NCBI GenBank assembly: GCA_021234155.1
Contig: JAJEKV010000062.1
Span: 2,703,305 to 2,767,304, forward strand
Length of the DNA: 64,000 nucleotides
DNA from: Isoetes taiwanensis
Lineage: Eukaryota > Streptophyta > Lycopodiopsida > Isoetales > Isoetaceae
Reading direction: 5' to 3'
The position numbers were made by a program, and so were the translations under genes. How positions within the stretch are numbered: the first letter of the stretch is position 1; every line of letters begins with the position of its first letter. This document shows, in pieces, positions 35,228 to 45,169 of this stretch. The notes beneath the pieces are model-generated. The model was not told the DNA's origin and did not search any database. It worked only from the letters and a program-made list of their open reading frames with translations.

Positions 35228-36399
35228 ATGGCTAGGACAAAACAGACCGCCCGCAAGCCAAAGAAGGATGATAAGCCCAGCGCCCAAGTACTCGCCGCCG
35301 AACAGAAGCTCAAAGATGCTGACGAGAAACTGAAGGCTGACATGGAGAGGCGGCCTAGGTACTATAGAAACTTGGAAAAGAGGCGCAGGAAAGAAGAAAA
35401 AGCCAGGAAGAAAGAAGAAAAGGCACGAAGAAGAGAAGAAAGGGCCAAGAGAAAGGAGGAGAAGGCGAGAAGGAAAGCGGATGAAGAAATTGCAGAGGCG
35501 GAGGATGATCAATGGCGGGAGCTGAGGACTAAGAATAGGGAGGAACCCGACCCGAAAGGGAAAAGGGTAATGACTGAAGAACCCCGGCCTAAGAAGAGGA
35601 AGACCTCGACCGGCGTAGTCATAAACGAACCAACCGAAGGCGAACAACCGCCAGCCTCGTCAGAAGACACTGGGGATGAAGCAGATTTCTTGGAGACAGC
35701 GCTTCTAGGAACCGGAGAATCCTCGCAGAAACAGGCCAACCGTCGTACTGACACAGAGGAACCCAAAGGGGAGGACCCAATCCCAGCACAAGACCAGGCA
35801 GAGACGCAAGTTGAGCTACCTCCACCGTTTTCAGAATGGCAAGAAGCAAAGAAGCTAGGCGAGGAGAAAGCAACCGCGGGGAAGGCAAAGAAGACGGCCA
35901 GGGACTCTTACACTCTAGGGCCCGAGAGGAGATACAAGAAGGAGCTAGCAGACTACACGATATACAAGAAGATGCACTCTAATTTGCAGTATGCTGCTTA
36001 CTACCGTGCACATAGGGGTAATGCGTCCGAAGGAGGCCCGGCCATCACGAAGCGACCCAGCTCAAACCTCCGCTTAACCGGAAAACCCAGGAAACCTATG
36101 AAGAGATCCCAAGACTCACCTTTTGCAAGGGCCCTGCGAGAAATCCGCCACTTCCAACGGAGCTCACATTTCGATAATCGGTGAGAGCAAACATTCCAGA
36201 GGTTCGTCCGAGAGATCTTGTGGGAATTCGACCCCGACAAGCGAGTAACGACATGTTACTCGCTTTACAAGAAGCAGCAGAGATGGAAGTCGTGCAACAC
36301 TTCGAGGATTCACTGGCATGCACGCTCCATGCCAAAAGGGTCACACTTCAACCAAAGGATATGAGACTGGCTAAATCCATCAAGAGGACAGATAAATAG
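35228..36399 (+). pseudogene. ORF A: histone H3-like protein with long insert
   Basis: Residues 1-10, MARTKQTARK, are identical to the histone H3 tail including Lys4 and Lys9; Pro replaces Ser10. Then about 290 charged residues follow: a Lys/Glu/Arg helix-like run (about 20-95), an NLS-like RPKKRKTSTG and a Pro/Gln linker. Near 36119 a histone fold begins with ALREIRHFQRSS (H3 alphaN), then after an in-frame TGA (36182) FQRFVREI (alpha1). After a frameshift near 36244 come LLALQEAAE (alpha2), HFEDSLACTLHAKRVT and PKDMRLAKSI (alpha3), ending at TAG 36397. ALREIR, LALQEAAE and HAKRVT are exact H3 motifs. ALREIRHFQ also resembles plant CENH3. The TGA could be a decayed CGA. As it stands the product is a 318-aa protein without alpha1-alpha3. 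Confidence 0.92.
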
Positions 36400-36458
36400 A
36401 AGAGAACTTACCTTTTTGTAACTAACAGGTTCATATGTGATGTATGAAAATTTTGAAT

Positions 36459-36464
36459 AATAAA
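36459..36464 (+). terminator. AATAAA polyadenylation signal after ORF A
   Basis: A canonical AATAAA lies 60 nt after the ORF A stop in AT-rich sequence. It suggests ORF A once had its own 3' end rather than only the LTR signal. Confidence 0.5.
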
Positions 36465-36542
36465 GATATATAGTCGTTTAAAAATGTGTATTCATTAGGT
36501 ACAGTATTAGATCTGGAGCAAATGCGATATTTTAACCAACGA

Positions 36543-36606
36543 CTCCAAGAGTGCGCCGGAGCATAGTTAGGTCCCAACCTAACACCCCCCTCGCGCACTC
36601 TTAGAG
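36543..36606 (+). repeat. Hairpin repeat R3
   Basis: Same hairpin as R1 and R2 with a few changes (GCCGGAGCATAG; inner stem TTAGGTCCCAACCTAA). It lies between ORF A and ORF B, 304 bp before the ORF B start. Confidence 0.85.
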
Positions 36607-36790
36607 GCATCCGACCTTTCCAGGTCCATAAGTTGAGCTACACATATCCAAATCGGCCAAAATTTGTTGCATTAGAACCCTAAAACTGTAGACAAGCCAC
36701 TTCTAGCTTAAAATTAACCCAGAAACATCAGCCTTCGTCCCAAATATCAAGAGTTTTAGAAACCCTAAAAATTTTAGGGTACAAATTCCC

Positions 36791-36798
36791 TATATATA
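36791..36798 (+). promoter_or_regulatory. TATA-like box before ORF B
   Basis: TATATATA followed by CCCTCATAACCCC lies 119 nt before the ORF B ATG. Position and context fit a plant pol II core promoter. Confidence 0.45.
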
Positions 36799-36909
36799 CC
36801 CTCATAACCCCTAAACCTCAACCACAGAATTGCTCCTGCGATCAAGGCGATCTCCCAGCTCCCTCCAGCGCTCCCAGTTCCGTTTGATATCGGCAGCACG
36901 CTTCTCGTC

Positions 36910-37470
36910 ATGGCTACAGAATCCTTCATCAGTTGGTATAGCGCCTCCCCCCACATTGCTGAAGTAGATATCAATATAGTATTCCAAGTTTTTCAAAAAG
37001 AATTTGACCTCTCGGCAACCCTGAACTCCAATCCCTTCTACCAGCAAGTCTTGCAAGAATTCCAAGAGAAAGTAGTCCCTAGCTTGCAAGAGATACCGCC
37101 ATGCATAGGGTACTTTGTACCAAGGACCGCATTGCAAACAGCCCTTAGTCATGTACCCAACATTGCCAAAGTATTGCGAAACAGAACCAACCGCTTACCC
37201 GCCTACATAATCCTAACCAGCAATAGAAAAAGTTTGTTCTCTTACAACACAGCCTTAGCGTTATATCTAGTCTATAGGGCCGAAACCATAATAGACGAAC
37301 CATCAATTCAGCCACTTGAGATCACACCCTTGGATGCAGCAGCAGACGAACGGCTACTGCTTGAGTATGAAGAGACCATAGCAGAAGCATCCGAAGAAAG
37401 TGAAGACTCCGAGCAAGAAAGCGAGGATGACATGGAGGTGGACCCAGAGGAGGAACGCCGTGAAGCGTAA
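36910..37470 (+). CDS. ORF B: 186-aa protein with acidic tail, unrecognised
   Basis: Intact frame. Residues 1-120 are mixed and largely helical in appearance (FISWYSASPHIAEVDINIVF; HVPNIAKVLRNRTNRLPAY). Residues about 122-160 hold YNTALALYLVYRAETI and ITPLDAAADERLLLEYEET. The last 30 are almost all Glu/Asp/Ser. No membrane helix or signal peptide. Acidic tails occur in histone chaperones and some histone variants, but no such family is recognised here. The order of the YNTALALYL and ITPLDAAADE segments faintly recalls H2A alpha2/alpha3, too weakly to call. It is the only intact ORF in this block. Confidence 0.6.
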   Translation: MATESFISWYSASPHIAEVDINIVFQVFQKEFDLSATLNSNPFYQQVLQEFQEKVVPSLQEIPPCIGYFVPRTALQTALSHVPNIAKVLRNRTNRLPAYIILTSNRKSLFSYNTALALYLVYRAETIIDEPSIQPLEITPLDAAADERLLLEYEETIAEASEESEDSEQESEDDMEVDPEEERREA

Positions 37471-37751
37471 CAAGACATCACCCAGCCCGGCGATAGGACC
37501 ACCCGAGGATTGCACAACCAATCGGGCTGGGAATAACAAGTCTAAGCAAGATCATAGTCGAAAGCCAGAATACTTGTTGCTAAAAGCGACATCAAAACCT
37601 CCCCGAATGCGGGGGCCAGAGGAGGCTCTGCGTCGGCCGAACTCCTTCACCTTCTACGGCAACGGCGGATTTAGAAGACTTCATCGACCAAGAAACGAAG
37701 ACTTCCGGTGCAAGTATCACGAGAGGCATCTACTTACCTTGAGGACACACC
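37471..37751 (+). other. Spacer between ORF B and ORF C
   Basis: An open frame (37400-37765) overlaps the end of ORF B in another phase and is basic (GNGGFRRLHRPRNEDFRCKY). It may be part of a frameshifted extension or chance. Confidence 0.3.
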
Positions 37752-39609
37752 ATGTCGGACATTGAAGCCTATGGCACTATCGGAGGCATGATGGCCGGAA
37801 GAACTCCCTCCGGGGAGGAGTTTGTAGCACTTCAAGAGCAGATGGGAATAAGGGGAAGACAACAAGAGTACTTCAAGGGGAGTCTTCTTCTTAGCCCAGA
37901 ACAATTATCAAAATTCCAAGGGAGAGCCACAAACTTGACAAGTGTCACGAACACTCTTCCGGGATTACAAGAATTTAGTTCAAGTACCCGGTCGATCAAT
38001 ATGCATCAAGGCATAGGGGTACCTCGGGGAGCACGTGGAGGAGCCAGGGAGCGGCACTCAAATATTATCTTCCGCTCCTAGCGGACGGTAGAATAATAGT
38101 ATTTCACAAAGCTTCAGCCACGAGGAGAGGAAGGCTGTCACGATGCTAGTAGCACTTTTCGGGTTGGCATGCCGCATACGCCTATCGAGAAAAAGTCGAC
38201 CATGTCATTTTGGTGAAGCGGAAAATAGCCTTGGGCTTTTTTTTTTTTTTTTTTTTGAGAACGAGGTATTTTTATATTATATAAAAGATAAAAGAAGTAC
38301 AATGTTTCAACACACATAGAGAATTACTACAGGAGTAAATCTCAACATCTTCATCCTCTACATCTTTGAAACTTATTTTACGCTCTAAAAAGTCGATATA
38401 CATTAAGCCCATGGAACCTCCCGACTTAGTAACGAGAAAGTACAAAGAAGATGCTAGGAATAAAGCACCGAAAGATTCATCTAATCTTGGAGGCAGAGAG
38501 TTGAACAATTAGGGACATGGGGAAGAAAAAATGTGTGGCTTTGCTCAGCTTGAGCACCAAAATCAGCGAGAGAAGGTAGAGACATGAAATTCTCGAGCAA
38601 CTTCGAACATAGCGGTATTGAGTGTTCCAAATCAGATTTGAATGTACCTAGTATTTGGCATATAAGTACCAAAAAAACACACAAGCTTCTACATTACTTG
38701 TGTGGCTATTCAAGCATTGTGGTTCTTGAAATAGCACCGGGATGCGTAGAAATGTTTTCAAGCTTGATGCTTGAATAATCTAGCATTTTTACGTCACGGT
38801 ATTTGGTATGTCGATTACCAAAAGAGGTGACACAAGCTTGATGCACATGTGGCTATTCAAGCAATGCAGATTTTGAAATAGCACTAGGATGCTCATAATT
38901 ATTTTCAAGCTTCAGCACTTGAAAAATCCAGCATACTCTGCCCTGTCATGCAACCTGTTATGCCTTTCATTCAAACCACCAATGTTTCCAAATTGTTTAC
39001 GGTGGCCTTCTGTCAAATATTGGATGAAAATTTCTGATCTATCAATTGTGAGTCTGGACCTTTCTTGCTAGTAAGAAAAGCAAACAATTCTCAGATTCAA
39101 AACAAATGTAAGAACTGCAAGATTTGACAGGCTAAGAAACTTCTTAATTCAAGATCTCACCACAACCAGATCAAGAATCCGCCTTGAAGATGCTTCTAGT
39201 ACTGCAAATCGCTCAGGCCTGTAAAGAATGAAACAAATCCGAAAATCCCTATTCCGCCCCTGCTAGCCACTGGCCCGATTCAAACAGGAAAGATGCTGCT
39301 GCTGCAGTGCCGGAAGGGCAAGGATGAGGGCGGCCTCTCCCTGCCACCGCCGCCCTAGCCGCAGGCGCCAAGAAACGCGCCCATCGTTGCTCCGGCATAA
39401 CCGCCTTGGGCATTTTCGACTTTGCAGTACCCCACCTTCGACAAGGTAGGTTGGCAGTGACAGCAGCTCATACCTCCCATAGACGGGTGGAAGAGCTAGC
39501 ATTCGCCATCCGAGGGGGGTCAGCAAGGGATATACTCAGGAACTTGGGAAGTACAGTAGGTACAGCCCAAGTAAAGAAGTTCCTTGAGGATCACCCTGAC
39601 TATCAGTAA
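37752..39609 (+). pseudogene. ORF C: unrecognised protein, split by a retrocopy
   Basis: It begins MSDIEAYGTIGGMMAGRTPS and is open to 38081. After frame changes the pieces SHEERKAVTMLVALFG and WHAAYAYREKVDHVILVKRK reach the retrocopy border at 38238, and the same frame resumes at 39412 (IFDFAVPHLRQGRLAVTAAH) to TAA 39607. Excising the retrocopy and one copy of its 9-bp target makes the last part continuous. A Gly/Arg patch (RGARGGARER) lies mid-way. The family is not recognised. Confidence 0.45.
38239..39402 (-). mobile_element. Retrocopy with poly(A) and 9-bp target duplication
   Basis: GCCTTGGGC occurs at 38230-38238 and 39403-39411. The insert starts on the plus side with 18 or so T, the reverse of a poly(A) tail, and its far end on the minus strand is a GC-rich leader-like sequence. 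No RT domain or long frame was seen. An internal duplication of about 145 bp shares CTATTCAAGCA, TGAAATAGCAC and TTTTCAAGCTT. The 3' end (TTTTATATAATATAAAAATA) resembles that of LINE-B. I read it as an RNA copied in trans by L1-type machinery, either a spliced transcript or a SINE-like element. Confidence 0.72.
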
Positions 39610-40249
39610 ATCAATGTAATGAAAAAAAATCATGACTACTGTATTAAGATATATCGGCTATATATCATATCATTATATATATAAAATTATTCTCATGTGT
39701 GCCAGGAAAGGATGTACCCATGCTATATAGAGATTAATGGCAGCCGTCCAATTGGAAATGGAAGGCTATGATGCCGCCAACTCATGGGAGAGGTCATGCA
39801 TGGGCATAGAAATATGATGGGGGGCATGCATAAGGGCATGCACCATGTCTTTAAGCCGTCGGATCAAGAGGGAAGGAGAAATCCTAGCCCTTGAATTTTG
39901 TCAAGAAGGTGCAAGGAAGGTGCCAAAAAATGGATTTGGTGTACCAAATTCTAACCGTTAGATCAAAAGGTGAGGATAAATCCTAGCCATTAAGTTTTTA
40001 TATTAAATTGCTTTTTTAGTTTTTTAAGAGGTGAGGTGGCACTTTCATTAATAAAACGTTAGTGAGGTGGCAAAGCATTTATGTGAATAGACTTTCCAAG
40101 AAGCTTCTTTCTTTTAATCGCTTTCAAAGGCATGTAACTTGCAGTAGAGGGGTCGAATGAAGGTGGGGCCCACGCCATTGGATTTCTTTCGTCGAGAGCT
40201 TTCTAATGAGTGGTGATTTGGTACCGTTCCGTCGTAGGTGGAGCCAACT
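39610..40249. other. Non-coding part of the gypsy extra block
   Basis: AT-rich, with a loose internal duplication in which a GATCAAnAGG[GT]GAGGA-like string followed by AAATCCTAGCC recurs near 39860 and 39960. No gene. Confidence 0.45.
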
Positions 40250-41715
40250 TGATCGGATTCTAAGAATCTTCTTAGAATCTTAGGATTTTACGAAAACTAT
40301 GTAATTTAAGGGAATCTAGAGGAATCTTTATAGGATCTTTAAGAATCTAGAGGAATCTCAGTAGAACCTTGGAGAATCTAGGGGAATCTCAAGAGGATCT
40401 TTGGGAATCTAGGGGAATTCTCATAGGATCTTAGAGAATCTAGGAGAATCTACATAGAATGTTGCAAAATCTATGGGATTCTTGGGAGAATCTTTGAGAA
40501 TTTAGGGGAATCCTCATAGGATCTCGGGGAACCTAAGAGAATCTACATAGAATTTTTGGGAATCTAGAGGAATCTTGGAATAGTCCTTAGGAATTTACAG
40601 AATCTCAAGAGAATCTTAGGGACTATGGGAATCTCAAGAGGATCTATGGGAATCTAGGGGAATCTCGTAGAATGTTTGAGAATCTAGGGGAATCTTGATA
40701 GCATCTTCGAGAATCTGGGAGAATCTACATAGAATCTGGGAGAATTTACATAGAATCTTGGGGAATCTATGCGAATCTTGAGAGAATATTTTGGAGTGTA
40801 GGGGAATCCTGATGGAATATTTAAAAATCTAGGGAATGGAATCTTAGAGGACCTAAGGAAATCTTTATAGGATCTAAGGAAATCTACATAGAGTTGTGAG
40901 GAACCTAGGTAAATCTAGGGACAATCTTTGAGGATTTATGGGAATTTCGAGAGAATTTATGGAAACCTAGGGACTCTTCATAGAATATTTGAGAATCTAG
41001 GGGAACCTTGATAGGATCTTAGAGAATCTTGAAGAATCTACTAGAATCTTGGGGAATCTATAGGAATCTTGGGAGAATCTAGAGGAATCTAAGGGAATCT
41101 TCATAAAATTTTTGAGAATCTAGGGAATCTTGGAGAATCTAAATGAATCTTCTTAGAATTTTATGAAATCTATGGTAATTTAAAAGAATCTAGAGGAATC
41201 TTCATGGGATCTTAAGGAATCTAGAGGAATCTCAATATAACCTTAGGGAATCTAGTGGAATCTCAAAAGTATCTTTGAGGATCTAGGGGAATCTTCATCG
41301 AATCTTAGAGAATCTAGGAGAATCTACATAGAATCTTGGGGGATCTATAGGATTCTTGAGAGAATCTTTGAGAATCTAGGGGTGTCCTCGTAATGTAAGG
41401 GAAGCTAAGAGAATCTAGATAGATTCTTGAGGAATCTATAGGAATCTTAGGATAGTCTTTGAAAATTTTAGGAAATCTCAAGAGAATCTTAAGGACTATG
41501 GGAATCTCAAGAGGATCTATTGGAATCTGGAGAATCTTCATAGAATACTTGAGAATCTAGGGAAATCTTGATAGGATCTTAGAGAATCTATGAGAATCTA
41601 CATAAAATCTTGGGGAATCATGTGAATCTTGAGAGAATCTAGGGGAATCTTGATGGAAACTTTGAGAATCTAGGGGGGTCTTGATGGAATCTTGGAGAGC
41701 CTAACGGAATCTTCA
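40250..41715. repeat. GAATCT satellite with higher-order repeat
   Basis: About 1.45 kb built from degenerate units of 10-15 bp around GAATCTAGGGGAATCT. Landmarks recur at a long period: AGGACTATGGGAATCTCAAG or its close copy lies near 40618 and 41492, and AGAATCTACATAGAAT and neighbours also repeat, giving a higher-order unit of about 875-880 bp. Non-coding on both strands despite short frames. Confidence 0.85.
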
Positions 41716-41955
41716 ATGGATAGCTCTGCATTTGGCTTCTAGTCGGATTTGTACAGTCCCTCATAGTGCGACTGCTCATAGTACAAAAACTTGTATTAAT
41801 ATAAGATCTTTTGAATTGCATTTTAAATGTCTTTTTGATATCCTTGTCTTAACAATCATATCATTCAAACACTTAATGCAATCAACAAAAGAACTCATGA
41901 TAAATGGTGCTAATGTAATATGTGCAAGCCCAAGGCGATCGGACACCACTCAGAC
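41716..41955. other. Short spacer before gag
   Basis: Nothing recognised. Confidence 0.4.
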
Positions 41956-43000
41956 AATTCCAACCTCGTAATCTATTCAAGGAGTATTATGCACCGACGC
42001 CGGAGGAAGAGATTTCGCAGATGAGGTCGGATCTGCAAGAGATAAAAGCTTGGGAAGAGACAAAGGTGAAACGAGAATAAGCGGGACCCGAATGTGCGGG
42101 GCCCGCAGGCCCGTCTCGGCACAAGGGGAAAGGAGAAAAAGAGGAGCGGTCGCGGATCCTCTAGCTCCAGCTCTTGAGATAGCTTCGGACTCAAGCTCGA
42201 AGTCCGAGGAAGAAACAAGAACCACCCGAAGGGAAGAAAGAGTAGCGGTAAAGCAGCCAGGCCAATCCGACTACCAGAAGAAGGTCGACTCGGCCTTGAG
42301 TAATGTTTAGAAGGCACGCAAAGCTGGAAACGGTTTTCCCGCAAAAACGCAGTCGGGGATGGAAGCGAAGCATGGCTAGACGAGATGAGTGAGTACGAAA
42401 TGCTTACGGCATGAAAGATAAAGATAAGGGCGGGGGTAGCCACCGCTAACTTGAAAGGGCAGCCGGAGGGGCTATTTGGTGGAATGAAGGGACTATGCTA
42501 AAAAGCCCATGGAATGAAAAAGCACTATGTCCTAAGAGAACACAGTGCCACCCGTTCACAAAGTTACAACAAGGAACAAACCTTCAAAAAGAGCACTATG
42601 TCCCAAGAGAACACAAGTGCCACGGATGCAAGCATTCCACGAGGTTACAACGAGGGGAACAAATCCGAAGCTCTGAAAATATCGAGGACGGAAGAGTTCA
42701 TGAGGTTGGGCTGTATGTGCCAAGCAATGGTATGACAAAGGAAAAAGCATATGGAGGCCGAGAGCCCAAGAGCAAGCGGTCCGTCGCCGCAAAGACACCA
42801 TACACCGGAAATCAATGGAAACAAACCGAGAAAAGCGAGTCGGCTTCCAAGATAAAGGACAAGGGGAGGCTCAAATTATTCAAAGAAAGTCAAGCGGTTC
42901 CTCAACTCCATCCCGAGAAAAGCGCGGGAATGTATAGAAAAACAGTTTAGCTTCCGGTGTTTCCAGCCGGGGCATAGAACACACAACCGCCCGCCCGGAT
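41956..43000 (+). pseudogene. Gypsy gag remnant
   Basis: Frames are broken. FKEYYAPTPEEEISQMRSDL starts it, then, after stops, WLDEMSEYEMLTA (about 42371) and AGVATANLKGQPEG resemble capsid segments of Ty3 gag. Near 42950 FRCFQPGHRTHNRP is a degenerate CCHC zinc knuckle with its first Cys changed. Lysine-rich stretches fit a nucleocapsid. Not functional. Confidence 0.55.
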
Positions 43001-43139
43001 GATGAATCAAAGACTTTAGCGGAGATGGGAGGTTGGGAGACCCCGCCCGGAAGAAGAGGAGGACGAAGGGCGCGACTATATCCGGGTGAGTGTCACATCT
43101 TTGCCGCCATAGATACGAGAAAGCTTGAGAGAGCCATTG

Positions 43140-43330
43140 CCAAGTAATATCCACGATTGGTAAAATAGCTGCCAAATCTTTTATAGTCCTCATAGACTGT
43201 GGCAGTTCCCACAATTTCACATCACCAAGGATGGCACAAATGCTAAAGTTGAAAACACTAAAGTCTAAGCCCAGACCAGTAGTGTTAGCCAGCGGAGAGG
43301 GTGAATTTCAATATAGACTTACCTGGTATC
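43140..43330 (+). pseudogene. Gypsy aspartic protease remnant
   Basis: IVLIDCGSSHNFTSPRMA (43177-43230) carries the catalytic Asp in a D-C-G-S-S context common in plant Ty3 elements. A frameshift near 43290 separates it from pol, where [14 protein letters not shown] gives the second conserved segment. Confidence 0.7.
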
Positions 43331-45130
43331 AATATTGAAATGGGAGTAGAGATCATGAGCATAGGAAAATATGACCTCATCATAGGTATGGAATACCTCA
43401 ACCCGGCAAAAGCACAAATAGATTGTGGAGAGCGGAAGGTGAAGCTCACGGCGCCTAACGGGAAAATCATAGAAATCTCAGGTAAGCAAGTGACACCTAT
43501 AATGCAATGCATGTCAAGTAAGAAATTACTTAGATGCATCAAAAGGGAGCAAGTTGCATACATCTTCAAATTAGAACTTGCCGAAGAAGAGGCACCAGAA
43601 GATAAAGAAGATAAATCAGTAAGCAAACTACCCAAGCAGGTAGCCAAGCTAATAGAGGAATTCCATGACTTGTTCCCCGATGAAATCAAGGAGCTTCCGC
43701 CATATAGGGGAGTGGAGTGCGAAATTGCACTCGAACCAGGCACTAAGCCCACGAGTAAGGCACCATATAGAATGACAGCTCACGAACTATCAGAGTTGAA
43801 GAAGCAATTGCAAGAGCTATTAGACCTAGGGTTCATAAGACCTAGTGTCTCTCCGTTCGGAGCCCCCATCTTATTCGTCAAAAAGAAAGATGGAAGCTTG
43901 AGAATGTGTATTGACTATCGTCAATTAAACAAACACACAATCAAGAACAAGTATGCCTTACCCAGAGCAGATGACCTGATGGATCAGTTACAAAGTGCCA
44001 GAGTCTTCTCCAAAATAGACTTAAGATCTGGATATCATCAAATCAGAATCAAGGAGGAAGATATTCACAAAACGGCCTTCCGAACAAGATACGGCCACTA
44101 TGAATTCACAATGATGCCATTTGGCTTATCAAATGCCCCAGCAACGTTCATGAGACTCATGAACGATATCTTTCGGGAATTCCTTGACACATTTGTTATC
44201 GTGTTCTTCGATGACATTTTGGTGTATAGCAAGCTAGAGGAGCATATCCAGCATTTGAGAAGGGTACTTGAGAAGCTGAGAAGACACCAGCTTTATGCGA
44301 AGTTGTCGAAATGTCATTTCGCCACCGAAAGAGTGGAATACTTGGGGCACGTCATATCAGCAGATGGCATCTCCACCGATCCGGCAAAGATCCAAGCAGT
44401 GATTGAATGGCCAGCACCAAAGAATATACACGAGGTGAGAAGCTTTTTGGGCTTAGCAGGATATTATAGAAAGTTCGTCAAGAACTTTGCTAAGATACCT
44501 TTAACGGACCTCACCAAGGCAGAAAAGATAAAAGACTGGGTGGCACATTGGCAAAAGAAGGCTCAAGCAGGATTCGAGAAGTTGAAGGAAGCCTTAACGA
44601 CTGCCCCCGTCTTAACATTGCCAGATCCAGAGAAGGACAAGCTAGTTGCAACTGATGCGAGCAAGATTGCGACGGGAGCAGTCTTAATGCAAGAAGAAAG
44701 AGTCGTAGCATACGATTCACGAAAGATGAATGACGCAGAGACTCGCTACCCGACACACGATCAGGAGCTATTGGCAGTGGTAAGAGCTTTAAAGATCTGG
44801 AGACATTATCTATTGGGAAGGAAGTTCCAATTAGATACCGACCACCAAAGTCTGCAGTACATCTTCACGCAACCATTGTTGAATTTAAGGCAAAGAAGAT
44901 GGATGGAGTTCCTGGAAGAGTACGACTTCGAGATTGTGTACAAGCCGGGGAAACTCAATGTGGTCGCAGACGCTCTGTCAAGGCATCCCTTAACAACAAG
45001 GGTGCATTGCAATGCCATATCAACACTTACCAGTGAGTTTGGCAAGAAAATAGAAGAAACGCTGCCAACAGACAAGGACTTCCAGGAAGTATGGGCAAGC
45101 CTTTCTAAAGAGGCAAGAACGGACAAATAA
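43301..45130 (+). pseudogene. Gypsy reverse transcriptase and RNase H
   Basis: Protease C-terminus, then RT with [53 protein letters not shown], the active site FFDDILVYS (about 44203) and [17 protein letters not shown]. RNase H follows with [30 protein letters not shown] and [11 protein letters not shown]. All catalytic residues seem present. It ends at TAA (45128-45130), but the same frame continues into integrase, so this is one nonsense codon, explicable by CAA to TAA. Together these domains would copy element RNA into DNA. Confidence 0.92.
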
Positions 45131-45169
45131 AGAGAAGCCTTCAAACATTTTAAGAAGGAAGGAAATCTC

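Noticed and set aside
39406-39609. Possible H2A- or H4-like segment (ELAFAIRGG) in ORF C
   Set aside because: Only a handful of matching positions and no preceding histone-fold helices; chance similarity is likely.
43285-43752. Minus-strand frame opposite gypsy pol
   Set aside because: Shadow of the RT reading frame.
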